In this document: piece after piece, positions 25,381 to 33,038 of the stretch
Position numbering within the stretch: the stretch's first letter is position 1
How the letters are laid out: each line of letters starts with the position of its first letter
NCBI GenBank assembly: GCA_016196825.1
Contig: JACPWY010000047.1
Coordinates: forward strand, 1-43,948
Reading direction: 5' to 3'
DNA length: 43,948 nt
Origin: Deltaproteobacteria bacterium
GTDB taxonomy: Bacteria > Bdellovibrionota > FAC87 > UBA2466
Notes under the pieces: generated by a model
Seen by the model: only the letters and a program-made list of their open reading frames with translations
The model's database searches: none
Told to the model about the DNA's origin: nothing
Made by a program: the position numbers and the translations under genes

Positions 25381-26742
25381 ATGGGAACTCTCTTCAAACT
25401 TGGGCTCTTGGTCTGCTTGGCGTGGGCCGCAGAGAAGCCAGTGCCGTCAGTGAAGCCGCACAAGAAACCAAGTCTTGCGGCGGCGGGGTGGTTCGCGAAA
25501 GGGACGGAGGTCAAGGCCGCGCCCAAGGTCAAAGGTCAGGCTACGATGGCGACCCAGGTTCCCAAAGCACGGCCAAGAAAGGTCGTTCGGGTGCGCACGC
25601 CGGCTGAGGATGCGGGTGAGTGGACGCCGTCTCAACAAGCGGTTCCACCACAAGGCCAGAAACCACCATCGCGAGCGGCGATCGCTTTAAGAACTTTTCA
25701 GCAGAAACTGACGAGTCGTATGCCGGCTTCTATGCCGGCCAAACCGCCGGCCGCATCATTGCCAGTGCAATCGGCGACACTGGTGCCCGTCGCGCCCGTT
25801 GCCTCCGCGCCGTTGCCGCCCGATAACAGGGCACCCGCTGAGACCGCTGGTCATGTGACCGTGGCGCTGCCAACGCCGAAACTGAGCGTCGCGCCAGCGG
25901 AACCGCCAGAGTCGCCAGTGCCGGCGCAGTCATTGCCGGTTCAATCACCTCCTGTGGCCCCACTGCCGTCACCGGCGTCTGTGCCGGCGGTGACAATGGG
26001 TCCAGTTCCCACGCCCACCCCAACCCTTGTGCCGATCTCGAGCCCAGCTCCGCCCCCAATTGCGACACCGGCACCCAAGCGCAAGAAGAAATTTTCTCGC
26101 AGTAAGCCGGCGCGCGATAGGCGGCGGGCGAACGCTCACACGCCGACGCCGGTGGTTCCGAGCGTGGCCACGCCGAGCCATTTGCCGCCTCCCCCTGTAA
26201 AAGAGGCCGCGAACGAAATGCTCCCGATGTCTGTTGAGGCGATGCCATCGGACACCAGTTTTGCCAACCCTGATTCCAAGCTTACCGCCGACCCGCTCAC
26301 CGCGACGGGCGGACTCGATATGGGATCAACCGAGTGGGCGGACATCGAAGAGCCCCCCGCGCCAAAGAAGAAGTCTCCCGTGAAGGTCGAGGCTGTTCCG
26401 CCGCCAATGCCGGCCGTCGTTGCGTCTGTGCCAGAGGTAAAGCCCACGCCGGAACGCAAGCCGATGTCGGTCTATGAGCCGGTGTGCAGCTGTTCCTGTA
26501 ACACCAATTCAGTTACACCGGCCCACCAGAATGGCCTTGATCTCTTCCGCGACGCCGAATGTAAGCAGACCATCTGGGATATTCGCGGTCTCACTCCCAC
26601 GACCTGCGCCGAGATGAGCGGCAGCGGCCAGTGCTCAACCGCCTATCTGAAAGTAGGGGCCGATTGTAAGGCGATTGACGATGGGGGAACCCTGAGCGGG
26701 TGCATTCTCAAGGTCAAACCGATCGAGTATCAGGCAAACTAA
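25381..26742 (+). CDS. Secreted Pro/Ala-rich protein with Cys-rich C-terminus (453 aa)
   Basis: A signal peptide (MGTLFKLGLLVCLAWAAEK) is followed by about 330 residues of low-complexity Pro, Ala, Val, Ser and Lys that should be extended, like periplasm- or wall-spanning linkers. The last 85 residues form a compact domain with nine Cys (CSCSCNTN, AECKQTIW, TTCAEMSG, GQCSTAY, DCKAID, GCILKV). No ribosome-binding site is obvious. The gene is divergent from the YcaO-like gene, and its last 29 bases overlap the convergent M15 peptidase gene. The C-terminal domain is not recognised; a cell-envelope anchoring or binding role is a guess. Confidence 0.65.
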   Translation: MGTLFKLGLLVCLAWAAEKPVPSVKPHKKPSLAAAGWFAKGTEVKAAPKVKGQATMATQVPKARPRKVVRVRTPAEDAGEWTPSQQAVPPQGQKPPSRAAIALRTFQQKLTSRMPASMPAKPPAASLPVQSATLVPVAPVASAPLPPDNRAPAETAGHVTVALPTPKLSVAPAEPPESPVPAQSLPVQSPPVAPLPSPASVPAVTMGPVPTPTPTLVPISSPAPPPIATPAPKRKKKFSRSKPARDRRRANAHTPTPVVPSVATPSHLPPPPVKEAANEMLPMSVEAMPSDTSFANPDSKLTADPLTATGGLDMGSTEWADIEEPPAPKKKSPVKVEAVPPPMPAVVASVPEVKPTPERKPMSVYEPVCSCSCNTNSVTPAHQNGLDLFRDAECKQTIWDIRGLTPTTCAEMSGSGQCSTAYLKVGADCKAIDDGGTLSGCILKVKPIEYQAN

Positions 26743-27430
26743 TATTGGATATGAATCGGCTGTAGATGTCGGGCAGACACTGCAAAACGGTGTCCTTGAG
26801 TTCTATTGCGGAGTCCTTGATCACATTTTGACAGAGTGAGAGGTCGAACTGCTCAAAATACCTTTGCGAGACCGGGGCGTAGCTCAGGTGCCACCACTCG
26901 GGGCTCACGCCTCCTTTATCCTTCGAATAGGGGCGGAAAAATCCCTCACCGGAAATATTGGTGTCTAGCCAATCGTTGAAGCGCGCGAAGATTCCCCCTG
27001 GCGCCGCCTCTTTGGGAATCAACTGGACCTGGTAGTCCTTCGGAAGAGAATTGCGATCAAAGACATCGATCTCGGTTCCCCAGTGGTGGCGGCTGCACCC
27101 CGGCAGCGCCGACCAGCGCAAAATCGCAAATACCAACTCCTCTGGCTTCATCGATGGCACGCTGAGCGGATTCCCCGCTGAATCGAGAACTGGCCGTTTG
27201 CCCAGCGATTTTAAGTTCCAAATGTTGAGTTGAGAGTTGTAGTCGCGAAAGGAGCTCGCGATGGCGAGATCAAACCCGGCCTCTCTGGCCTTTTGTTTGA
27301 GGTTTTTGAGGGGCGATTCAACGTCGCGGTGGATCACTGCGTGGGTGTTTTCAAACTGGATGACATGATCCCGAGAACGCCCGGTCAGTGTGTCCTTCAG
27401 CTTGCCCAATGATTTAATTATAAGACTCAA
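26714..27430 (-). CDS. M15-family (VanY-type) D-Ala-D-Ala carboxypeptidase (238 aa)
   Basis: Zinc peptidase acting on peptidoglycan stem peptides. The signature SRHHWGTEIDVF supplies the first His and Asp ligands, and EWWHLSY supplies the catalytic Glu/His pair. ASSFRDYNSQLNIW is the typical preceding motif. No signal peptide is visible. I start at TTG 27430, which overlaps the TGA of the upstream hydrolase (TTGA) and follows GAGGG; an upstream TTG at 27466 is possible. The coupling places it in the operon behind the ceramide genes. Bdellovibrionota use such enzymes on their own or prey walls; cytoplasmic recycling is also possible. Confidence 0.85.
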   Translation of the reverse strand: MSLIIKSLGKLKDTLTGRSRDHVIQFENTHAVIHRDVESPLKNLKQKAREAGFDLAIASSFRDYNSQLNIWNLKSLGKRPVLDSAGNPLSVPSMKPEELVFAILRWSALPGCSRHHWGTEIDVFDRNSLPKDYQVQLIPKEAAPGGIFARFNDWLDTNISGEGFFRPYSKDKGGVSPEWWHLSYAPVSQRYFEQFDLSLCQNVIKDSAIELKDTVLQCLPDIYSRFISNISLPDTRSV

Positions 27431-28596
27431 AACCCTCGCGTCCAATCCCAAAGCGGAGTTCGCCAATCAGGGAGAAAACCGGGGCAAGCGGCCTCACCGA
27501 TGGGGATCTTGGCGAAGGACAGGTTGTGATCCCAGTCAAAACGCAGGTCGCCGATGATGATTCCATGAGGCGTGCGCTCCCAAAACGGGAGTCGCGCGAA
27601 GCGCGCGAGTGCATTCATCTCACAATGATCGTCAATAAATTGGCGGAGGTCCGCTCTCGACCTGTTGTAGAGCCCTGACCAGCGAAAATGGTCGGTGTTG
27701 GGGAGGCGATCCTGATAATAGCCGGCAACCGATTCATCTGAGCGCCGGCGAGGGCAATCCTGAACGCGGACAAGATGGGGAAAAAGGCTCACCTCCCCGC
27801 GGTGGATAAGATATTGAGTGTTAGAGTCCTCGCGAACCCAAAGGCTCCAACAGACCGGGTTCGCCGGAAGTGGGGTCTTTGAAATCTCGATTGCGCTCGG
27901 AACGGCCTCAAGAATGATTCGATTCGCCTCTAGGCCACACAGAGCAAAGACGGAGATCACCCCGAGGAGACCGAGCCCACAGGTGAGTGGTAGACGTTTC
28001 TCACGCACCTTGTGGCAGAGGAAAAACCAACCAAAACCGAATAGAGCCAGTGCCCCTTTTATCGCCGCGGTGGTCAGCGGAATGAAAAGCACCAGGCCGA
28101 ACAGAGCCACAAAGATCGCGGCCGCTGTTCGCTTCATCCAGCGGGAAGGGTGAAAAAAAAGTAATGGAAGAAGAACGATCCATAGGTAGGGCTCCACGAT
28201 AAAAAGCGTGTCGCCGTAGATCCACCGCGAGCTGAACGGCCAAAACGGGTGAGTGCCATAGTTGTTAAGGGTATCCATGGCGATGTGAAGGGCGATTCCC
28301 ACAACCGAGAGCCAGAAAATCTTGGCGCGCGAGGTGGTGTCGCGGCGCCAGCCCATCACGATTCCCAGGACGAGGAATGCCAGTGGAATGACAAGACCGA
28401 GCGTGTGCGTGTGGCCCCGGTGGTGCACGAGATAGCCAAGCTTTCCACCGGTGATTCCAGCGTAGAGAAAATCCGCGTCCGGGAGATTGCTTGAGATCAC
28501 CCCTGCCCATCGGAGCGTTATTCGCTCCTTCTCGGATTTTACCTTCAGACAGTCCGCAGCCAGGACGCCGATGAGGGAGTGTGTGACGTTATCCAC
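27427..28596 (-). CDS. YdjM-like membrane-bound metal-dependent hydrolase (389 aa)
   Basis: Integral-membrane protein of the YdjM/DUF457 type. The N-terminus MDNVTHSLIGVLAAD, SSNLPDADF, and HHRGHTHTLG then LHIAMDTLNNYGTHPFWP provide the conserved His/Asp set expected to bind metal in the membrane. Five to six hydrophobic segments follow up to about residue 215, with a soluble C-terminal domain of about 165 residues. The activity of the family is poorly defined; phospholipase-like action has been proposed. The start is GTG with no clear ribosome-binding site. Only 14 bases separate it from E3, so its mRNA probably enters through that element. Confidence 0.8.
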   Translation of the reverse strand: MDNVTHSLIGVLAADCLKVKSEKERITLRWAGVISSNLPDADFLYAGITGGKLGYLVHHRGHTHTLGLVIPLAFLVLGIVMGWRRDTTSRAKIFWLSVVGIALHIAMDTLNNYGTHPFWPFSSRWIYGDTLFIVEPYLWIVLLPLLFFHPSRWMKRTAAAIFVALFGLVLFIPLTTAAIKGALALFGFGWFFLCHKVREKRLPLTCGLGLLGVISVFALCGLEANRIILEAVPSAIEISKTPLPANPVCWSLWVREDSNTQYLIHRGEVSLFPHLVRVQDCPRRRSDESVAGYYQDRLPNTDHFRWSGLYNRSRADLRQFIDDHCEMNALARFARLPFWERTPHGIIIGDLRFDWDHNLSFAKIPIGEAACPGFLPDWRTPLWDWTRGF

Positions 28597-28610
28597 TGTG
28601 TGATTCTAGC

Positions 28611-28797
28611 CTAGTGCTCCTCCCGCATAAAGACGGGCGGGCCTGCCAGGGGATTTTGCCCTCTGGCGAGGACGCAAGGAGTGGCGGCCCGGAGGCGGCC
28701 CCCCTGCGGGCCGTCGAGGACCGACGCGACTGAGGACGAAGTCCAGAGGGCAAAAGCACCGGCAAGACCGCTCGGATTTATGCGGGAGGAGCACTAG
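28611..28797. repeat. Large palindromic element E3 (arms plus conserved 75-bp core)
   Basis: Perfect 21-bp inverted arms lie at 28611-28631 and 28777-28797 (CTAGTGCTCCTCCCG...), with a perfect 13-bp inner pair at 28654-28666 and 28743-28755 (TTTTGCCCTCTGG). The core 28667-28741 (CGAGGACGCAAGG to TGAGGACGAAG) aligns with E1 and E2. Its central stem is CGGCCC/GGGCCG instead of CGTGCCC/GGGCACG, a compensatory change. The TAG stop of cerR lies in the right arm. E3 sits between cerR and the downstream hydrolase gene, which are transcribed in the same direction. Confidence 0.92.
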
Positions 28798-29798
28798 AGC
28801 ATCCCAGAGCGGGAATACCAGTCCTTGGTTTCCTGCATCGCCGTGTCGAGTTCGACTTGCGCCTTCCATTGGAAGGTCATCTCAAATCGGCGCGGGGAGA
28901 TCACCCAACGATCGGGCCAAATCTCCGGGGCCTTCTCCCGACTCAATATGGGAATGGCTTCCCTCAGCCAAGGAATGCCACCGAGCGTGTGGACAAGTCC
29001 CTTCAAAACCGGTTGGGGAACGAAGATCGTGATCCCCATTCGTTTTACCGCGGCTGCCGCGGTCTGAATCATTTGCTTATCAGAAACTATGTCCCTTTGG
29101 GCGACGAAGAAGATCCGCTGAGCGAGCGTAGCCAGATCCACACTCGCGGTCAGAACCTGGTTAATCGCCGCCACCAGATCGGTGACGGCAATATAGCTAT
29201 ACGCCTTTTCACGCCGCCCCGGCTTAAAGCGCACAGGGAATCGCGCCATCTTGAACAGTGGCAGAGTCGATGTGTCGCGTGCGCCGAGAATCCATGGTGG
29301 CCGCAAGATTACGAGAGGGAGGTGGCTGAAAGTTTTTAGGACGGCCTGCTCCATTGCCAATTTCGAGCGTCCGTAAGGCGTAACGGGGCTCTCCACCTCA
29401 AGCTCGGTTCGATCGGAGGCGTCGAGACAGGGGCCAGCGGCCGCCTGGGAGGATAGGAGCGCGATTCTTTGGGCCCCCTGGCATTTCTCAAGGAGCCTCA
29501 GCGTGGCATCCACGTTGGTCTCAAAAAACTCCTGCTCAGTGCGCCCAAAGAGGAGTCCGGCGCAATGGACCACATCGGTGATTGGATCCGGGACCTCGGG
29601 CAATGGATCACGAGCGCTCCAAGTCAGCGTCTGTACATTCGTGGGAATACCGTCCCAACCATCGCCCACAAGTTGGGCCCTCAATTTCTCAGGAGAACGC
29701 AGCGGGAGAAAAATCTTCTCGTAGCGCCCCGATCGGATGGCATGGAGAAGAAAATTGCGGCCAACAAATCCTGTCGCGCCGGTCAGAAGGAGATTCAT
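28794..29798 (-). CDS. cerR: NAD-dependent epimerase-type reductase, CerR candidate (334 aa)
   Basis: Extended short-chain dehydrogenase: NAD(P) motif GATGFVG near the N-terminus, catalytic Tyr/Lys in PYGRSK, and a Ser in LLSSQAA. In the Caulobacter ceramide pathway the enzyme CerR, of this same superfamily, reduces the 3-keto group after N-acylation. Here the gene is the third of an spt, bcerS, cerR series on one strand, and its ATG overlaps the previous stop (ATGA). The specific role is inferred from context; the SDR assignment itself is firm. Its stop codon lies in palindrome E3. Confidence 0.8.
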   Translation of the reverse strand: MNLLLTGATGFVGRNFLLHAIRSGRYEKIFLPLRSPEKLRAQLVGDGWDGIPTNVQTLTWSARDPLPEVPDPITDVVHCAGLLFGRTEQEFFETNVDATLRLLEKCQGAQRIALLSSQAAAGPCLDASDRTELEVESPVTPYGRSKLAMEQAVLKTFSHLPLVILRPPWILGARDTSTLPLFKMARFPVRFKPGRREKAYSYIAVTDLVAAINQVLTASVDLATLAQRIFFVAQRDIVSDKQMIQTAAAAVKRMGITIFVPQPVLKGLVHTLGGIPWLREAIPILSREKAPEIWPDRWVISPRRFEMTFQWKAQVELDTAMQETKDWYSRSGML

Positions 29799-30904
29799 AG
29801 TGTGGCCTCGAACAGGCGGTAGGTCTTGTTACGCTTTCCGCCCATCACCTCAATGGCGTGAATGATCTCTTTGTTGGTCTCATCCACCCAGGAGAGTTCT
29901 CCCTCGGTGTATTGGCGTTTTCCGCGGGCCAACGTTTCCCAGTAAAAGACCGGTGCGAGGCCTGAGTTGCGGAACTCGGGGGCCACGCCCAGCGCCGTGA
30001 GCCGCGCCCGCTTCGGATGCGACGTCTTGAGAAGCCAAATGAACTTGAGGATTCGCAACAGTCCCTTCGACTGTCCGGCGCTGTGCATGAATTCATTGAT
30101 ATCGGGAAGGGTGAGGGAGAATCCCATCGGAGTCCCATTACGCTCTCCTATAAGGACCATGCTTGGATCAACGATCGATTTCAGATCTTCGGCGGCCCCC
30201 TCGATCTCCTCTTTGGAGAGGGGGACAAAGCCCCAATTTCTCTCGAGTGTGGAGTTATAGAGATTGCGAATGATCTCCAAATCCCGTGGCAGATTCTTCA
30301 TGTCCACATTGCGAATGGTGATACCGCTGCGCTTCTTCACACGGTCCACGATCTTTTTGATCCGCTCGGGCGCTTCGTGGTTAGCTGAGAGAGTAAAGGC
30401 GTAAAGGTCGTGCACGCGCTTCAGCCCCAATTTCTCATAGTGAGTGAGATAGTAGGGTGGGTTGTAGGGCATCATCACGAGCGGTCGGGCATCATAGCCA
30501 TCAATGAGAAGTCCACACTCATCGTTAATCGAGGGCGAAAAGGGCCCTCTCATCTCATTCATTCCCTCTGTACGAAGTATTTCCTGAGCCGTATTAAGTA
30601 GTGCGCGGGAGACCTCGGCGTCATCAATGAAGTCGAAAAACCCGAAGAAGCCCACTCGATCCTGATGGAACGCGTTATGATTCGGATTGATGATGGCGGC
30701 GATGCGCCCGACCGGCTGCCCAGCTTTGAGCGCCAGAAAGGGGAAAAGCTTGCTGTGTTTGAATGGCGTCTTCTTTGGCTGAAAAATCTTCGCGATGCTA
30801 CCCGGAAACGGGGGCACAAACTGCGGACTCGTCTGAACCCGTTCCGGCAGGCTCTCGAATGTCCGAAGGTCCTTCTTGGTCAGACAGGTTGAGATCGTAA
30901 CCAC
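29795..30904 (-). CDS. bcerS: GNAT-like acyltransferase, bacterial ceramide synthase candidate (369 aa)
   Basis: Large GNAT-fold protein of the kind encoded next to serine palmitoyltransferase in many bacteria. The C-terminal half contains VLIGERNGTPMGFSLTLPD, ALGVAPEFRNSGLAPVFYW (acyl-CoA loop region) and the conserved ending ELSWVDETNKEIIHAIEVMG then KTYRLFE. Caulobacter bCerS, which attaches the fatty acyl chain to the sphingoid base, is a member of this group. I place the start at GTG 30904, 4 bases after a strong GGAGG; a longer in-frame extension upstream is unlikely. The start lies 107 bases inside the spt gene. Function is inferred from family and operon. Confidence 0.75.
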   Translation of the reverse strand: MVTISTCLTKKDLRTFESLPERVQTSPQFVPPFPGSIAKIFQPKKTPFKHSKLFPFLALKAGQPVGRIAAIINPNHNAFHQDRVGFFGFFDFIDDAEVSRALLNTAQEILRTEGMNEMRGPFSPSINDECGLLIDGYDARPLVMMPYNPPYYLTHYEKLGLKRVHDLYAFTLSANHEAPERIKKIVDRVKKRSGITIRNVDMKNLPRDLEIIRNLYNSTLERNWGFVPLSKEEIEGAAEDLKSIVDPSMVLIGERNGTPMGFSLTLPDINEFMHSAGQSKGLLRILKFIWLLKTSHPKRARLTALGVAPEFRNSGLAPVFYWETLARGKRQYTEGELSWVDETNKEIIHAIEVMGGKRNKTYRLFEATL

Positions 30905-32159
30905 TATTCCTCCGTTTCGACTCTCCCGTATAGGCGGCATCCTCGAAAATGCCCAGCTCTTTTCCCACACGCTCGCAGGTCTCCAGCACGTAGCTGAGCT
31001 CGTCTTCGGTGTGTGTGGCCATGTAACTTGTGCGCACAATCGCCTCGCCGTACCGTACGGCAGGGAAGATAGCGGGAGTTGTGAAAATACCAGCGTCAAA
31101 AAGTTTTTGACTGAAAACAAATGCCTTCATTTCACTCCCAATCAGGAGCGGAACGATTGGTGTTTGGGTTGTTCCGATATTGAATCCAATCGAGCGGAAC
31201 CCTTCGTGCATTCTGTGCGTGTTTTTCCACAGAGCATCGATTCTCCACGTCTCCTCCTGCATGAGCTCGAGAGCCTTCAGAACGCCGCCGGAAATGGCGG
31301 GCGCGAGTGAGGCGGTGAAGATGAAGCAGCGGCATTTGTGTTTGAGATACTCGATGATTGGACGCGGACCGGCGATGAAGCCGCCCTGTGAACCGAGTGA
31401 CTTGGAAAAAGTACCCATCACGAGGTCGACCGAATCATTGAGACCAAACTGGTGAACGGTTCCCTTGCCCTTGGGCCCCACAACGCCCAGCGAATGGGCC
31501 TCATCGACGTAGAGTTTTGCGCCATACTCATCGGCCACCGCCTTCATGGCCGGAAGGTCGATGATGTCACCCGACATACTGAATACGCCGTCCATGACAA
31601 CGAGTTTGCCCCCTTCGGGGGGGAGACGCTTCAGCCGTCGCCGGAGCGACTCGGCCGAATTGTGGGCAAATGGCACAGTCTTGGCACGCGAAGCGCGGCA
31701 GCCATCCACGATGCTCGCGTGGTTTTCACGATCGCACAGAATGAAATCGCCCTCTTCGCAAAGAGTCACGAGGGCACCTTCATTGGCGAAAAAACCGGTA
31801 GAGAATACCAGACAGGCCTCGCGCTCCAGAAACTGGGCGAGTGCCTCTTCGAGTTGGCCGTGGATATCAAGCGTGCCGTTTAAGAACCGAGATCCGGTGC
31901 AACCGCTGCCGTACTTTCTCAAGGCAGCTTGGGCGGCGTCGATGACTCGCTCGTCGTTTGCCAGACCTAAGTAGTTATTGGACCCAATCATGATCTTGCG
32001 GCGTCCGCCGACTATCACTTGGTTGCCCGCAGTTCCTTCGATCGGACGGAAGTACGGGTAAACGCCCAACGCCTTCACCTTGTCGGGGTCGGTGAATTCG
32101 CGACACTTCTGGAAAATGTCCTTGTGTGTGATCGGACCGTGTGCAGTATTTTGGCTCAT
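30798..32159 (-). CDS. spt: Serine palmitoyltransferase (alpha-oxoamine synthase family, 453 aa)
   Basis: PLP enzyme that condenses an amino acid (serine expected) with an acyl thioester, the first step of sphingolipid synthesis. The family motifs are complete: GSNNYLGLA, HGQLEEALA, YVDEAHSLGVVG (Asp219, His222) and the PLP lysine in GTFSKSLGSQGG (Lys253). KBL and BioF belong to the same family, but the bcerS- and cerR-like genes downstream favour Spt. The catalytic part ends near residue 410. The last 35 residues overlap the bcerS reading frame and look dispensable. ATG 32159 follows GGAGA; long in-frame upstream extensions are not supported. Confidence 0.85.
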   Translation of the reverse strand: MSQNTAHGPITHKDIFQKCREFTDPDKVKALGVYPYFRPIEGTAGNQVIVGGRRKIMIGSNNYLGLANDERVIDAAQAALRKYGSGCTGSRFLNGTLDIHGQLEEALAQFLEREACLVFSTGFFANEGALVTLCEEGDFILCDRENHASIVDGCRASRAKTVPFAHNSAESLRRRLKRLPPEGGKLVVMDGVFSMSGDIIDLPAMKAVADEYGAKLYVDEAHSLGVVGPKGKGTVHQFGLNDSVDLVMGTFSKSLGSQGGFIAGPRPIIEYLKHKCRCFIFTASLAPAISGGVLKALELMQEETWRIDALWKNTHRMHEGFRSIGFNIGTTQTPIVPLLIGSEMKAFVFSQKLFDAGIFTTPAIFPAVRYGEAIVRTSYMATHTEDELSYVLETCERVGKELGIFEDAAYTGESKRRNSGYDLNLSDQEGPSDIREPAGTGSDESAVCAPVSG

Positions 32160-32249
32160 AATCTGTCTCCGGACAGCAAACGTCCCTTTCATTCTCTGGT
32201 TAGCGAAAGTAGAGTCAATCCAATAGTTTAGTGAGGCGCATATAGTTTT

Positions 32250-32262
32250 TGAACGCCGTTCA
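32250..32262. promoter_or_regulatory. Candidate TetR operator between spt and the regulator gene
   Basis: TGAACGCCGTTCA is a perfect 13-bp palindrome (single central base) in the 148-bp divergent region. On the minus strand its right half forms part of a possible -35 (TTCAAA) followed after 17 bp by TAAACT. On the plus strand a TATAGT (32241-32246) lies directly before it. A dimeric TetR protein bound here could repress both directions. Confidence 0.5.
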
Positions 32263-32307
32263 CTTTTTGAATGAATCTTCCACAGAACCGGGTTATTTGG
32301 GGGAGTT

Positions 32308-33036
32308 ATGGGCGTCAAAGAACGAAAGCAGAGAGAGAAGCGGCAGCGGAGCAACGACATCCTCGAAGCGGCTCGCAGCGTCTTTGAAACCAAGGGCTTT
32401 CTGAACACCACCCTTGCCGACGTGGCTAAAGAAGCCGAAATCAGTGTGGGGCTTATCTATCGGTATTTTCAGTCGAAAGAGGACATTTTTGCCTCTCTTG
32501 CCCTCAAGGGGGCCGAGCAATTTGATGGCCACATCGTGGATATCTTGAAGCGGGCGAGCTCGGGCCGGAAGAAGATGGGGCCCGAGAAGTTGCTGTCTGA
32601 GTTGTCTGATGCTTTCTTTGCCTTCTATGGCCCCTATGGTGAGTACTTCGACATGCTCATCTACACCCACAAGGGGATGAAAAACGTTCAGATCCACGGG
32701 ACGACCCTGACCCGGCTCATGGTTGTGACACTCGGTACTCTCGATAAGATCAAGGAATACATCCTCAAGACACCTCAGTTTAAGGCTCAGGACGAGGAGG
32801 AGGCTCTGGGGGTCGTGTTTCTACTCTGGGGGATTCTCTTGGGCTGTCACAAGCTTTTCGACAATTCCGGACGGGGGTTTCTGCTCGCCTTCAACCGGCA
32901 GGAATTCTTGAGGACGGCCGCCGATGCTATTCTTCGCGGAATCGGGAGCCCCGAGATGCGCGGCGAGACCAACATTTCCGCTCGCCCGCCAGGTTCATCC
33001 ACGGGCGTTGCCGCCCACTTTTCAGGTGCAGATTAG
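32308..33036 (+). CDS. TetR/AcrR-family transcriptional regulator (242 aa)
   Basis: The N-terminal helix-turn-helix (about 14-60) is canonical: ILEAARSVFETKGFLNTTL, DVAKEAEISVGLIYRYF, then QSKEDIF. The C-terminal helices form the ligand and dimer domain and are unrelated to any inducer class I know. The last 25 residues are Gly/Ser/Pro-rich and probably unstructured. ATG 32308 follows GGGGGAG. It is divergent from spt and 2 bases ahead of the phosphodiesterase gene, so it likely regulates both the ceramide operon and its own lipid-related operon. Lipid or fatty-acid sensing is a guess from context. Confidence 0.9.
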   Translation: MGVKERKQREKRQRSNDILEAARSVFETKGFLNTTLADVAKEAEISVGLIYRYFQSKEDIFASLALKGAEQFDGHIVDILKRASSGRKKMGPEKLLSELSDAFFAFYGPYGEYFDMLIYTHKGMKNVQIHGTTLTRLMVVTLGTLDKIKEYILKTPQFKAQDEEEALGVVFLLWGILLGCHKLFDNSGRGFLLAFNRQEFLRTAADAILRGIGSPEMRGETNISARPPGSSTGVAAHFSGAD

Positions 33037-33038
33037 GC

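Noticed and set aside
25422..26459. Several open frames on both strands across the Pro/Ala-rich gene
   Set aside because: They are produced by GC-rich low-complexity codons; only the 25381 frame has a signal peptide and a structured end.
28654..28755. Inner stem of E3 as an intrinsic terminator
   Set aside because: The T-run precedes and the A-run follows the stem on both strands, the wrong order for Rho-independent termination.
8782..28797. The palindromes as CRISPR repeats or an IS element
   Set aside because: They are far apart with no spacer array, no Cas genes and no transposase frame inside; at about 185 bp they are too short for an autonomous IS.
30905..31120. N-terminal extension of the GNAT-like protein
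   Set aside because: The frame is open but lies inside spt, and a strong GGAGG precedes GTG 30904; the upstream residues look like a shadow frame.
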